Positions 20,720 through 28,948 of a stretch of DNA of 64,000 bases are shown here, piece after piece (positions within the stretch are counted from its first letter, which is position 1; the number at the start of each line of letters is the position of its first letter). This DNA is from Microbacterium wangchenii (GTDB lineage: Bacteria; Actinomycetota; Actinomycetes; Actinomycetales; Microbacteriaceae), in NCBI RefSeq assembly GCF_004564355.1, contig NZ_CP038266.1:558001-622000 (forward strand), written 5' to 3'. The translations under genes were made by a program, and so were the position numbers. Below the pieces are notes generated by a model. It did no database searches, was not told the DNA's origin, and worked only from the letters and a program-made list of their open reading frames with translations.

Positions 20720-21079
20720 ATGGCTGTGCAGTCGAAGTCCGTCGCACGTGCGCGACGCCACGCACGCCTTCGCAAGAAGGTCGTCGGCACCGAGGTCCGT
20801 CCTCGTCTTGTCGTGACCCGCTCGGCGCGCCACGTGTTCGTCCAGCTCGTAGACGACAGCAAGGGTCACACCGTGGCCTCCGCATCCACCCTCGAAACGG
20901 ACCTGCGTGCGTTCGACGGTGACAAGACCGCCAAGGCGCGCAAGGTCGGCGAACTCGTCGCCGAGCGTGCGAAGGCCGCCGGCGTCACCGACGTCGTGTT
21001 CGATCGCGGTGGCAACCGGTACGCCGGTCGCGTCGCCGCCATCGCCGAGGGCGCCCGCGAAGGAGGGCTGAACCTGTGA
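20720..21079 (+). CDS. rplR: 50S ribosomal protein L18
   Basis: A 119-residue L18, a 5S rRNA-binding protein. It shows [36 protein letters not shown] and the C-terminal [26 protein letters not shown]. The last 4 bp overlap the rpsE start (GTGA), implying coupled translation. Confidence 0.98.
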   Translation: MAVQSKSVARARRHARLRKKVVGTEVRPRLVVTRSARHVFVQLVDDSKGHTVASASTLETDLRAFDGDKTAKARKVGELVAERAKAAGVTDVVFDRGGNRYAGRVAAIAEGAREGGLNL

Positions 21080-21780
21080 GTGACAACAAGGAGACCGAAG
21101 TGACCGACGCGTCCCAGGCCGCACCGGCCACGGCCGAGACGGCCACGGCCGGCACCGCCGACGCCAACCGCGAGCCTCGTGAGGCTCGCCGCGGCGGCCG
21201 CGAGCGCAACCCCAACCGTGGTGACCGCGGATCGCGCGACCGCAACGAGAGCCAGTTCCTCGAGCGCGTCGTGACGATCAACCGCGTGTCCAAGGTCGTC
21301 AAGGGCGGTCGCCGGTTCAGCTTCACGGCCCTCGTGGTCGTGGGCGACGGAAATGGCGTCGTCGGTGTCGGATACGGCAAGGCCCGCGAGGTGCCCCTGG
21401 CGATCTCGAAGGGCGTCGAAGAGGCGAAGCGCAACTTCTTCCGTGTTCCCCGCGTCGGCAACACCATCCCGCACCCCGTGCAGGGTGAGGCGGCCGCCGG
21501 CGTCGTGCTGCTGCGTCCCGCAGCCGCCGGTACCGGTGTCATCGCCGGTGGTCCGGTGCGTGCGGTGCTCGAGTGCGCCGGCATCCACGACATCCTGTCG
21601 AAGTCGCTCGGCTCGTCGAACACGATCAACATCGTGCACGCGACCGTCGCGGCGCTCAAGCAGCTCGAAGAGCCCCGTGCCGTGGCCGCGCGCCGTGGCC
21701 TGGAGTACGACGCTGTCGTCCCCGGCATCATCATCCGCAACGAGGCCAAGGCCGCCGCTGCGCAGAAGGCAGGTGTCTGA
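21076..21780 (+). CDS. rpsE: 30S ribosomal protein S5 with N-terminal extension
   Basis: A 234-residue S5, needed for decoding accuracy and the mRNA helicase activity of the ribosome. The conserved core starts near residue 55 ([32 protein letters not shown]) and includes [16 protein letters not shown]. About 50 residues before it are Ala/Thr/Arg-rich ([22 protein letters not shown]), much longer than in E. coli. GTG start 21076 overlaps the rplR stop. Its stop overlaps the rpmD ATG. Confidence 0.97.
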   Translation: MSDNKETEVTDASQAAPATAETATAGTADANREPREARRGGRERNPNRGDRGSRDRNESQFLERVVTINRVSKVVKGGRRFSFTALVVVGDGNGVVGVGYGKAREVPLAISKGVEEAKRNFFRVPRVGNTIPHPVQGEAAAGVVLLRPAAAGTGVIAGGPVRAVLECAGIHDILSKSLGSSNTINIVHATVAALKQLEEPRAVAARRGLEYDAVVPGIIIRNEAKAAAAQKAGV

Positions 21781-21965
21781 TGGCGAGCCGACTGAAGGTG
21801 ACCCAGATCAAGTCCAAGGTGAGCGAGAAGCAGAACCAGCGTGACACGCTGCGCAGCCTCGGTCTCAAGCGGATCGGCGACGCTGTCGTCCGTCCCGACG
21901 ACGCGCAGACGCGCGGCTACGTCAAGACCGTCGCTCACCTCGTGAAGGTTGAGGAGATCGACTGA
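21780..21965 (+). CDS. rpmD: 50S ribosomal protein L30
   Basis: A 61-residue L30. [32 protein letters not shown] and the [24 protein letters not shown] end match the short bacterial form. ATG 21780 overlaps the rpsE stop by one base and its TGA overlaps the rplO ATG. Some bacteria lack rpmD; here it is present and intact. Confidence 0.97.
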   Translation: MASRLKVTQIKSKVSEKQNQRDTLRSLGLKRIGDAVVRPDDAQTRGYVKTVAHLVKVEEID

Positions 21966-22522
21966 TGGCTGACAACGACAACGTCGAGGCCGACAAGCCC
22001 GCGAAGAAGGCGCCCGCGCGCAAGCCCGCGGCAGCCAAGGCGAGCAAGCCCGCCGCCGCCAAGAACGCCGCTCCCGCGACGCGTCCCGGCGTGCTCAAGG
22101 TGCACCACCTGCGTCCGGTCCCCGGCGCGCACACCGCCAAGACCCGCGTGGGTCGTGGTGAGGGCTCGAAGGGTAAGACCTCCGGCCGTGGCACCAAGGG
22201 CACGAAGGCCCGCTACTCGGTGAAGGTCGGCTTCGAGGGTGGGCAGATGCCGCTGCACATGCGCACCCCGAAGCTGCGCGGGTTCAAGAACCCGTTCCGC
22301 GTGGAGTACCAGGTCGTGAACCTGGACAAGCTGGCCGAGCTGTACCCGGCCGGCGGCGACGTCACCGTGGGTGACCTCGTCGCCAAGGGTGCCGTGCGCA
22401 AGAACGAGAAGGTCAAGGTGCTCGGCACCGGCGACATCTCGGTGAAGCTGAACGTGACGGTCGACAAGGTCTCGGGTTCGGCCGAGCAGAAGATCGTCGC
22501 GGCGGGCGGCTCGGTCAACTGA
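21965..22522 (+). CDS. rplO: 50S ribosomal protein L15 with Lys/Ala-rich N-terminal extension
   Basis: A 185-residue L15; the common bacterial form is about 145. The core begins at [36 protein letters not shown] and continues through [17 protein letters not shown]. The first 38 or so residues resemble a histone H1-like tail ([21 protein letters not shown]). It ends the ribosomal block before secY; a 13-bp hairpin follows 15 bp after the stop. Confidence 0.96.
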   Translation: MADNDNVEADKPAKKAPARKPAAAKASKPAAAKNAAPATRPGVLKVHHLRPVPGAHTAKTRVGRGEGSKGKTSGRGTKGTKARYSVKVGFEGGQMPLHMRTPKLRGFKNPFRVEYQVVNLDKLAELYPAGGDVTVGDLVAKGAVRKNEKVKVLGTGDISVKLNVTVDKVSGSAEQKIVAAGGSVN

Positions 22523-22536
22523 CCACGCCCCAACCG

Positions 22537-22573
22537 CAGAAGGGCCGGGAGGCGTAAGCCCCCGGCCCTTCTG
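22537..22573 (+). terminator. Hairpin between rplO and secY
   Basis: A perfect 13-bp stem (22537-22549 with 22561-22573) with an 11-nt loop. The following bases GGTTACGC have no T-run, so it may be a partial terminator or attenuator that lowers secY-adk-map expression relative to ribosomal genes. Confidence 0.6.
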
Positions 22574-22630
22574 GGTTACGCTGGTCGTCTGTGCGCCTCG
22601 GCGCGCCGGAACCGTTCTGGAGGAATCCAC

Positions 22631-23953
22631 TTGTTCAGCGCCATTGCGCGGGTCTTCCGCACGCCTGATCTGCGACGCAAGATCGGCTTCACCCTGGGTG
22701 TGATCGCCATCTATCGGTTCGGTGCGCACATTCCGACGCCTTTCGTCGATTTCCCCAACGTCCAGTCCTGTCTCGCGCAGTCCGGCGGCACCGAGGGTCT
22801 GCTCTCGCTGGTGAACCTCTTCTCCGGCGGCGCCCTGCTGCAGCTGTCGATCTTCGCGCTGGGCGTGATGCCCTACATCACCGCGACGATCATCGTGCAG
22901 CTGCTGCGCGTCGTCATCCCGCACTTCGAGACCCTCTACAAGGAGGGCCAGTCCGGCCAGGCCCGCCTCACGCAGTACACCCGCTACCTCACGATCGCCC
23001 TCGCGCTGCTGCAGTCCACGACGCTCGTCACCGTCGCCCGCAGCGGCCAGCTGTTCGGCGTCACCGGCATCCCCGAGTGCGAGAACGTCCTCACCAACGA
23101 CGTGTGGTGGGCGCAGCTGCTCATGATCATCACCATGACCGCCGGCACCGGCCTCATCATGTGGATGGCCGAGCTCGTCACCGAGCGCGGCGTCGGCAAC
23201 GGCATGTCGATCCTCATCTTCACCTCCATCGCCGCGACCTTCCCCGCCGCGATGTGGGCGATCGCGCAGGCCCGCGGCTTCGAGGTGTTCCTCCTCGTGC
23301 TCGCCGTCGGCATCCTCGTGGTCGCGCTCGTGGTGTTCGTCGAACAGTCCCAGCGACGCATCCCGGTGCAGTACGCCAAGCGGATGGTGGGGCGGCGCAC
23401 GTACGGCGGTACCAACACCTACATCCCCATCAAGGTCAACATGGCCGGTGTCGTGCCGGTCATCTTCGCCTCGTCGCTGCTGTACATCCCCGCCCTCATC
23501 GCCCAGTTCAACCAGCCGCAGGCCGGCGAGGAAGTGCCCGGCTGGGTCGCCTGGATCTCGCAGTACTTCACCACGGGCGATTCGCCGCTGTACATGCTGG
23601 TGTACTTCCTGCTGATCATCGGCTTCACGTACTTCTACGTCGCGATCACCTTCAACCCGGTGGATGTCGCCGACAACATGAAGCGCTACGGCGGGTTCAT
23701 CCCCGGCATCCGCGCCGGCCGTCCCACCGCCGAATACCTCGACTACGTCCTCACCCGAATCACGCTGCCCGGCTCGATCTACCTGGGCCTCATCGCCCTC
23801 CTGCCGCTCATCGCCCTCGCGACGGTCGGTGCCAACCAGAACTTCCCGTTCGGTGGCGCCTCGATCCTCATCATCGTCGGCGTGGGCCTGGAGACGGTGA
23901 AGCAGATCGACGCCCAGCTGCAGCAGCGTCACTACGAAGGGCTCCTCCGCTGA
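22631..23953 (+). CDS. secY: Preprotein translocase subunit SecY
   Basis: A 440-residue membrane protein forming the Sec protein-conducting channel. About ten transmembrane helices can be traced. RIPVQYAKRMVGRRTYGGTNTYIPIKVNMAGVVPVIFA and the QQRHYEGLLR end are conserved SecY features. The start is TTG 22631, supported by GGAGG at 22619-22623 and the usual MFSAIARVFRTPDLRRKIG N-terminus. The stop overlaps the adk ATG, so secY and adk are coupled. Confidence 0.97.
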   Translation: MFSAIARVFRTPDLRRKIGFTLGVIAIYRFGAHIPTPFVDFPNVQSCLAQSGGTEGLLSLVNLFSGGALLQLSIFALGVMPYITATIIVQLLRVVIPHFETLYKEGQSGQARLTQYTRYLTIALALLQSTTLVTVARSGQLFGVTGIPECENVLTNDVWWAQLLMIITMTAGTGLIMWMAELVTERGVGNGMSILIFTSIAATFPAAMWAIAQARGFEVFLLVLAVGILVVALVVFVEQSQRRIPVQYAKRMVGRRTYGGTNTYIPIKVNMAGVVPVIFASSLLYIPALIAQFNQPQAGEEVPGWVAWISQYFTTGDSPLYMLVYFLLIIGFTYFYVAITFNPVDVADNMKRYGGFIPGIRAGRPTAEYLDYVLTRITLPGSIYLGLIALLPLIALATVGANQNFPFGGASILIIVGVGLETVKQIDAQLQQRHYEGLLR

Positions 23954-24555
23954 TGGCTCGTCCCCTCCGCCTCCTCATCGTCGGCCCGCAGGGTTCGGGC
24001 AAGGGCACCCAGGGTGCCCGCATCGCCGAGGCCTTCGGCATCCCCGTCGTCTCCACCGGCGACGTCTTCCGCGCCAACGTGGCCGGTGGCACCGAGCTGG
24101 GCCTGCAGGTCCAGGAGATCATCGACGCCGGCCGCCTGGTGCCCGACGAGCTCACCGGCGCCGTCGTGCGCGACCGGCTGTCGAAGGAGGATGCCGCCGA
24201 CGGGTTCCTCCTCGACGGGTACCCGCGGAACATCAGCCAGGTGCGCAACCTCGACGAGTTCCTCGAGGGACGCAACGAGAGCCTCGACGCCGTGCTGGCA
24301 CTGGTCGTGCCGCGCGACGAGTCGATGCAGCGCCTCCGCAAGCGCGCGCAGGAGCAAGGCCGCGCGGATGACACCGAAGAGGCCATCGCGCAGCGCCTGG
24401 CGATCTACGAATCCGAGACCGCGCCGATCCTCGGCATCTACGGAACGCGCGGCATCGTCGACGAGATCGACGGCGTCGGTTCGCTGGACGACGTGACCGA
24501 GCGCATCTTCGCCGCGCTCGAGGTGCGCGGCTTCGCGCGCTCCGCCGCGGTCTGA
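23953..24555 (+). CDS. adk: Adenylate kinase
   Basis: A 200-residue nucleotide kinase converting AMP + ATP to two ADP in the cytoplasm. The P-loop GPQGSGKGT is at 11-19, followed by the AMP-site TGDVFRANV and FLLDGYPRNISQ. The lid is short with no zinc cysteines, as in actinobacterial short-form enzymes. ATG 23953 overlaps the secY stop (TGATG). map starts one base after its TGA. Confidence 0.96.
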   Translation: MARPLRLLIVGPQGSGKGTQGARIAEAFGIPVVSTGDVFRANVAGGTELGLQVQEIIDAGRLVPDELTGAVVRDRLSKEDAADGFLLDGYPRNISQVRNLDEFLEGRNESLDAVLALVVPRDESMQRLRKRAQEQGRADDTEEAIAQRLAIYESETAPILGIYGTRGIVDEIDGVGSLDDVTERIFAALEVRGFARSAAV

Positions 24556-24556
24556 C

Positions 24557-25399
24557 GTGGCCTTCCGCTCCTCCGCCTACAAGTCCGCCGCGCAGCTGCG
24601 GTCGATGATCGAGCCCGGGCTCATCACCGCCGCCGCGCTGGATGCCGTGCGCGCGATGATCGCGCCGGGCGTCACGACGCTCGACCTCGACGCCGAAGCA
24701 TCCCGCGTCATCCGCTCCCGCGGCGCGCGCTCGAACTTCCAGCTCGTGCGCGGCTACCGCCACACCATTTGCGCCTCGGTCAACGAGCAGGTCGTGCACG
24801 GGATCCCCTCCGACCGTGCACTGCAGCCCGGCGACCTCGTGTCGATCGATGCCGGCGCCGAGCTGCGCGGCTGGAACGGCGACTCCGCGATCAGCGTCGT
24901 CGTGCCCGGCGACGCGCCGGCCGAGCTCGTCGCCGCCCGCCGGCGGCTGTCGGACGTCACCGAAGGCTCGCTGTGGGCCGGCATCGCGCGGCTCGCGACG
25001 GCGTCGCACCTGGGCGAGGTGGGCGCCGCGATCCAGGAGTACATCGAGGCGAACAGCCCGGCGACGGGAACGTACGGCATCCTGCGCGACTACGTCGGGC
25101 ACGGCATCGGCCGCAAGATGCACGAGTCCCCGAGCGTGTTCAACTACCGCACGGCCGATCCGGGTGCCCCCGTGCGTCCGGGCCTCGCCGTCGCGATCGA
25201 GCCGATGGTCGTCGCGGGCGACCAGGAGACCTTCGTCGAGGACGACGGCTGGACGGTCTCCACCATCGACCGTTCAGACGGCTCACACTGGGAACATAGC
25301 GTCGCGGTGCACGATGGAGGCATCTGGGTACTCACGGCCCCCGACGGAGGCGCGGACAAGCTCGCGCCCTTCGGTGTGGTCCCGACGGAGATCGGATAG
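24557..25399 (+). CDS. map: Type I methionine aminopeptidase
   Basis: A 280-residue cytoplasmic metallopeptidase that removes N-terminal Met from nascent proteins. The five metal ligands are visible in order: two Asp in SIDAGAELRGWNGDSA, His in GHGIGR, Glu in AIEPM and Glu in WEHSVAV. The substrate-side histidine in VRGYRHTICASVNEQVVHG is also present. GTG 24557 starts one base after adk, a common secY-adk-map arrangement. The length and active site are complete. Confidence 0.95.
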   Translation: MAFRSSAYKSAAQLRSMIEPGLITAAALDAVRAMIAPGVTTLDLDAEASRVIRSRGARSNFQLVRGYRHTICASVNEQVVHGIPSDRALQPGDLVSIDAGAELRGWNGDSAISVVVPGDAPAELVAARRRLSDVTEGSLWAGIARLATASHLGEVGAAIQEYIEANSPATGTYGILRDYVGHGIGRKMHESPSVFNYRTADPGAPVRPGLAVAIEPMVVAGDQETFVEDDGWTVSTIDRSDGSHWEHSVAVHDGGIWVLTAPDGGADKLAPFGVVPTEIG

Positions 25400-25402
25400 A
25401 TC

Positions 25403-26092
25403 GTGGCGCAGCGCAAGGTCAACTGGTTCGCAATCGGCATCAGCATCGCCGTGGTGGTGGTGCTCATCGGCATCGGTGTCGCGGTGTGGTGGGGCAACGC
25501 CCTGGCCAACTCCGCCGGTGAGGCACCGGACAGCCCGGCGGTGGATGCATCCACCGGCGCCATCGCAGTGGGCGACGGTCCCGACACCGTCGACACGTAC
25601 GTCGACTTCATGTGCCCCGCGTGCGCGTCGTTCGAGCAGGCGTACGGTCCTGCCCTCGCCGATCTCGCCGCCGACGGCACGATCACCCTCAACATCCACC
25701 CCGTCTCGATCCTCGACCGCGCCTCCGGCGGCACCGAGTACTCCACGCGGGCGGCGAACGCGGCCTACTGCGTCGCGGAGGACGACGCCGACAACGTGCT
25801 CCCCTTCGTGCAGGCGATGTACGCCAACCAGCCCAGCGAAGGCGGGACAGGCCTGACCGATGACGAGATCGTCGCGATCGCGCAGGGGGTCGGAGCATCC
25901 GACGACGTCGCCGAGTGCGTCAGCGACGGCACCTACAAGCGCTTCGTCGCCGCGATGACCCGCGAGACGCCGCTGCAGGAGGGCGCCTCCGGCGTCGCCA
26001 CCCCGACGATCGTGGTCAACGGCGAGGTGCTCGCCAACCAGACCGACCTGACCGGCGACCCCCAGCGCGACATCGTCTCCCGCTTCAACTGA
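25403..26092 (+). CDS. Membrane-anchored DsbA-like thioredoxin-fold protein
   Basis: A 229-residue protein with one N-terminal membrane helix (about residues 8-30) and an outward DsbA/Thioredoxin_4-type domain. The redox motif CPAC is at 71-74 (FMCPACASFEQAYGP) and the cis-proline loop reads ATPTIVVNG near the C-terminus. It should form or shuffle disulfides in exported proteins; extra cysteines at YCVAED and ECVS are typical of the family. GTG 25403 begins 3 bp after map, so it rides on the secY-adk-map transcript, fitting a role alongside secretion. The exact substrate is unknown. Confidence 0.88.
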   Translation: MAQRKVNWFAIGISIAVVVVLIGIGVAVWWGNALANSAGEAPDSPAVDASTGAIAVGDGPDTVDTYVDFMCPACASFEQAYGPALADLAADGTITLNIHPVSILDRASGGTEYSTRAANAAYCVAEDDADNVLPFVQAMYANQPSEGGTGLTDDEIVAIAQGVGASDDVAECVSDGTYKRFVAAMTRETPLQEGASGVATPTIVVNGEVLANQTDLTGDPQRDIVSRFN

Positions 26093-26096
26093 TCGC

Positions 26097-26166
26097 CGAG
26101 ACACCACATTCCGGCTGAAGCACCAGGCGTCGCCTGGCGTCTCACCCGGAAAGTGGTGTTTCAGCG
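26097..26166. repeat. 70-bp imperfect palindrome, copy A
   Basis: The left arm AGACACCACATTCCGG pairs imperfectly with CCGGAAAGTGGTGTTTC on the right, around a GC-rich loop that contains GGCGTCGCC. It matches copy B (27235-27304) at 52 of 70 positions with no gap by hand count. The stop codon of the AbiEi-like gene lies inside its right arm. It could be a bidirectional terminator, but the second copy on the far side of the gene suggests a paired boundary element. Confidence 0.75.
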
Positions 26167-27135
26167 CGAGCGGGGGTGGTGGCGCAGGGTCGCCAGCAGC
26201 GCGTGCTGGGGCGGGCGGACCGCCGGCACCCCAGCGATCCGCAGCTTGGCGTCCAGCGGGGCCGCCTGCATGGCGTCGGCGTACTCCCACCGGGCGAAGC
26301 CCCCTTCGTGTCGCCGGAGCCGGTCCTCCCGGGCCTTCTCCTTGCGCAGGACGCGGGGATCCGCCGCATCCGGCCCCGACAGGTACTTCCCGAACCCGTC
26401 GGATTCGCCGATGACCCGCTGGTCGGGGAAGTAGAAGTCGCTGCGGTCCTCCACCCCTTCGTAGTGGTACGTCTGCTGCAGGATCGGCGCCGGGAAGCCG
26501 CACCACTCGATGACGGCGCGGCTCACCGATTCGCCCACCGATTCTGCCCGGTCGTCGATCCGCGCGAAGGTCCACTCCAGCTGCGCGCGACCGCGGCGGT
26601 TCGACTGCACCTCGGCGACGAGCCGCAGGTCGTCGGCGGTGCAGGGGTCGGCCGGGTGGCGCGCGGCGGCATCGCCGACGGCGAGGGCGAACGCCGGCGG
26701 CAGGACCCGCAACAGATCCACGGCGGTGTCGGCGACCGATGTGACGATGAGGTCGCCCACCGTCATTGCGCGGCCATCGTCGCTCGCATGGATGCACACG
26801 TCGCCGTGCCGACGACCGCGGGCGCGGCCGATGTCGAAGACGTGGATGTCGCGGGGCTCGCCGAACACGGGCAGCCCGAGCAGCGCCGCGGCGGACTCGA
26901 GGCAGAAGACGGCGTCGGGATGGATGAGGCCGTAGGCGTGCACGCGGGCGAGATAGCGGTCCCACGGCGGCAGGGCGCTCCACTCGTCGGCACGCGCGTA
27001 GACGCCGGGCCGCACCCGCACGTGCGCGTTCGAGGCCCGCAGGCGGGTGCCCGTGAGGGACTCGTCGCGGACAGCGGAGAGGACGACCGGCGAGGGCCGC
27101 AGGACGCGGAGGGCGTGCGGATCGAGGAGCGACAT
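26161..27135 (-). CDS. AbiEi-like protein with DUF559/Vsr-type nuclease-fold C-terminus
   Basis: A 324-residue protein of unproven role. The N-terminal part (about 10-110) resembles AbiEi-type antitoxin or repressor regions (RPGVYARADEW..LPPWDRYLARVHA). The C-terminal part carries GESVSR (201-206), SDFYFPD (232-238), GESDGFGKYL (243-252) and EKAREDRLR (266-274). That acidic/Lys spacing recalls Vsr or DUF559 restriction-type endonuclease folds. Start ATG 27135 was chosen because a 42-residue extension to 27261 would be low-complexity and enter palindrome B. The gene opposes its neighbours, interrupts the map-infA interval and is bracketed by two copies of a 70-bp palindrome. No toxin partner (AbiEii) is adjacent. 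It may be an orphan antitoxin, a solitary nuclease or a mobile passenger; a broken relative is at 4568-4985. Confidence 0.7.
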   Translation of the reverse strand: MSLLDPHALRVLRPSPVVLSAVRDESLTGTRLRASNAHVRVRPGVYARADEWSALPPWDRYLARVHAYGLIHPDAVFCLESAAALLGLPVFGEPRDIHVFDIGRARGRRHGDVCIHASDDGRAMTVGDLIVTSVADTAVDLLRVLPPAFALAVGDAAARHPADPCTADDLRLVAEVQSNRRGRAQLEWTFARIDDRAESVGESVSRAVIEWCGFPAPILQQTYHYEGVEDRSDFYFPDQRVIGESDGFGKYLSGPDAADPRVLRKEKAREDRLRRHEGGFARWEYADAMQAAPLDAKLRIAGVPAVRPPQHALLATLRHHPRSR

Positions 27136-27234
27136 GGCGCCATCCTCGTCCGCGGTGGACGAGCGGCCGGCCGCACGCACGATCTGTGGATCGATCGTCG
27201 GGTCCGCGGGCGGGGGAGGAGCGGCGCATCCGCT

Positions 27235-27304
27235 CGAAACACCACACTTCGGCTGAGACACCCGGCGACGCCGCGTGTTTCGGACGAGAAGTGGTGTCTC
27301 GGCG
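27235..27304. repeat. 70-bp imperfect palindrome, copy B
   Basis: Same element as copy A: left arm AAACACCACACTTCGG, right arm GAGAAGTGGTGTCTCGG, middle GGCGACGCC. It begins 100 bp upstream of the AbiEi-like start codon, between that gene and infA. Both copies are in the same orientation relative to the + strand, though each is nearly self-complementary. Confidence 0.75.
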
Positions 27305-27352
27305 AAAAGCGGGCGGCGAGGGGAGCGGCGTGGGAGGGGCGGGGGCGGCGGT

Positions 27353-27381
27353 TTGCCGGGGGGCGCAATACCACGTATGAT
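27353..27381 (+). promoter_or_regulatory. Promoter of the infA-rpmJ unit
   Basis: TTGCCG (27353-27358) and TATGAT (27376-27381) are 17 nt apart, the best -10 in the window. Start of transcription near 27388 leaves a leader of about 90 nt before the infA ATG at 27477. Confidence 0.75.
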
Positions 27382-27476
27382 TGATCTTTGGTGCGTTGCG
27401 CCTTCATTGGCGTGTCACAGCACCGAATCCCCATCCACCGCAGACCGACCGGTCTGCAATGAGCGATAGCGAGTAT

Positions 27477-27698
27477 ATGGCGAAGAAAGACGGTGTCATC
27501 GAGATCGAAGGTGTCATCTCCGAGGCGCTGCCCAACGCGATGTTCCGCGTCGAGCTCAGCAACGGACACAAGGTGCTCGCCACGATCTCCGGCAAGATGC
27601 GGCAGAACTACATCCGCATCATCCCCGAGGACCGTGTCGTCGTGGAGCTCAGCCCCTACGACCTCACGCGGGGCCGGATCGTCTACCGCTACCGCTAG
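27477..27698 (+). CDS. infA: Translation initiation factor IF-1
   Basis: A 73-residue OB-fold factor that binds the ribosomal A site during initiation. [27 protein letters not shown] and [28 protein letters not shown] match the family end to end. ATG 27477 was chosen by homology; codons upstream in frame give unrelated sequence. It has its own promoter at 27353-27381 and starts the second ribosomal segment of this cluster. Confidence 0.97.
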   Translation: MAKKDGVIEIEGVISEALPNAMFRVELSNGHKVLATISGKMRQNYIRIIPEDRVVVELSPYDLTRGRIVYRYR

Positions 27699-27769
27699 AC
27701 CGGTCGAGAAGTAACGGCCGCGCTTCGACGAAAGCGGAGCGCGGTACGAAGACAGCGAACAGGAACATC

Positions 27770-27886
27770 ATGAAGGTCAACCCCTCCGTCAAGCCCATCT
27801 GCGATCACTGCAAGGTCATCCGCCGTCACGGCCGGGTGATGGTGATATGCAAGAGCAACCCGCGCCACAAGCAGCGCCAGGGCTGA
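27770..27886 (+). CDS. rpmJ: 50S ribosomal protein L36, zinc-binding form
   Basis: A 38-residue L36. [42 protein letters not shown] sequence carries the zinc ligands C11, C14, C27 and H33, so this is the Zn-containing (C+) version. It lies 71 bp after infA with GAACAGGAAC before the ATG, in the normal infA-rpmJ-rpsM order. Many actinobacteria also carry a zinc-free copy elsewhere, expressed under zinc limitation; none is in this window. Confidence 0.97.
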   Translation: MKVNPSVKPICDHCKVIRRHGRVMVICKSNPRHKQRQG

Positions 27887-27919
27887 CACCCACCGACTCA
27901 CAACTCAATACACACAACG

Positions 27920-27978
27920 GCAGGATCAGAACCCGCAAGGGGGACACCTCGGGGCGGAGGCCCGGGCACCGATCCTGC
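27920..27978 (+). promoter_or_regulatory. Inverted repeat in the rpsM leader
   Basis: GCAGGATC (27920-27927) pairs perfectly with GATCCTGC (27971-27978), enclosing a GC-rich stretch that can also fold. It ends 33 nt before the rpsM ATG. It may act as a translational control structure for the rpsM-rplQ segment; no promoter hexamers were convincing here. Confidence 0.4.
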
Positions 27979-28011
27979 TCCACACCTCCACAACACTCCT
28001 AGGAGAGTCGC

Positions 28012-28386
28012 ATGGCACGTCTCGCCGGCGTCGACATCCCGCGCGATAAGCGCGTGGTCATCGCCCTGACCTACATCTACGGCGTTGGCCGTACCCGCTC
28101 GACCGAGATCCTCGCAGCCACCGGCATCAGCCCGGATGTGCGCGTCAAGGACCTGTCCGACGACCAGCTGGTCGCCCTGCGCGACTACATCGAAGGCACC
28201 TACAAGGTGGAGGGTGACCTTCGCCGCGAGGTGGCCGCCGACATCCGCCGCAAGGTCGAGATCGGTTCCTACGAGGGAATCCGCCACCGCCGCGGCCTTC
28301 CCGTGCGCGGACAGCGCACCAAGACCAACGCGCGTACCCGCAAGGGCCCCAAGCGCACGGTCGCCGGCAAGAAGAAGGCGCGCTAG
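28012..28386 (+). CDS. rpsM: 30S ribosomal protein S13
   Basis: A 124-residue S13 of the small-subunit head, contacting P-site tRNA and the large subunit. [30 protein letters not shown] and the basic C-terminal tail [25 protein letters not shown] are diagnostic. A strong TAGGAGAG precedes the ATG. rpsK follows after 40 bp. Confidence 0.98.
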   Translation: MARLAGVDIPRDKRVVIALTYIYGVGRTRSTEILAATGISPDVRVKDLSDDQLVALRDYIEGTYKVEGDLRREVAADIRRKVEIGSYEGIRHRRGLPVRGQRTKTNARTRKGPKRTVAGKKKAR

Positions 28387-28426
28387 GCCTCCGCCGGCGC
28401 CCCAGGATTTAGGGAGAACGCACACC

Positions 28427-28825
28427 ATGGCACAGGCCAAGAGCGCCGCGCGCAAGCCGCGTCGCAAGGAGAAGAAGAACATCGCGCTGGGTCACGCCCA
28501 CATCAAGTCGACGTTCAACAACACCATCGTCTCGATCACCGACCCCTCCGGCGCGGTCATCAGCTGGGCATCGTCGGGCGGCGTGGGCTTCAAGGGCTCG
28601 CGCAAGTCGACCCCGTACGCCGCCGGCATGGCGGCCGAGTCCGCCGCCCGTCAGGCGCAGGAGCACGGCGTCAAGAAGGTCGACGTCTTCGTCAAGGGCC
28701 CGGGTTCGGGTCGTGAGACCGCGATCCGCTCGCTGACGGCCGCCGGCCTCGAGGTCGGCTCGATCCAGGACGTCACCCCCCAGGCGCACAACGGCTGCCG
28801 TCCCCCCAAGCGCCGCCGCGTCTGA
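28427..28825 (+). CDS. rpsK: 30S ribosomal protein S11
   Basis: A 132-residue S11 of the platform, near the mRNA exit. [27 protein letters not shown] and the end [18 protein letters not shown] are characteristic. The ATG at 28427 follows AGGGAGAACG. There is no rpsD between rpsK and rpoA, which is usual for some actinobacteria but differs from E. coli. A 13-bp hairpin separates it from rpoA. Confidence 0.97.
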   Translation: MAQAKSAARKPRRKEKKNIALGHAHIKSTFNNTIVSITDPSGAVISWASSGGVGFKGSRKSTPYAAGMAAESAARQAQEHGVKKVDVFVKGPGSGRETAIRSLTAAGLEVGSIQDVTPQAHNGCRPPKRRRV

Positions 28826-28838
28826 CCCCTCGTCGCAT

Positions 28839-28878
28839 GGATGCTGCGGCCCCGCTGAACGCGGCGGCCGCAGCATCC
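28839..28878 (+). terminator. Hairpin between rpsK and rpoA
   Basis: A perfect 13-bp stem: GGATGCTGCGGCC at 28839-28851 with GGCCGCAGCATCC at 28866-28878, 14-nt loop. CTGAGTACAAC follows, with no T-run. Probably a partial terminator or processing signal inside the alpha-operon; the downstream 28900-28948 AT-richer stretch may hold an rpoA promoter. Confidence 0.55.
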
Positions 28879-28948
28879 CTGAGTACAACTCAACACCTCA
28901 CCCACCGCACGTGTCATATAGCGGGCACGTGATCGAAAGGAACCCATA

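Noticed and set aside
21935..23932. 665-codon frame antisense to rplO-secY
   Set aside because: Spans two conserved genes on the other strand and shows only Asp/His/Val low complexity.
26161..27135. Complete AbiE toxin-antitoxin pair
   Set aside because: No nucleotidyltransferase-type toxin gene (AbiEii) is adjacent; neighbours are a DsbA-like gene and infA.
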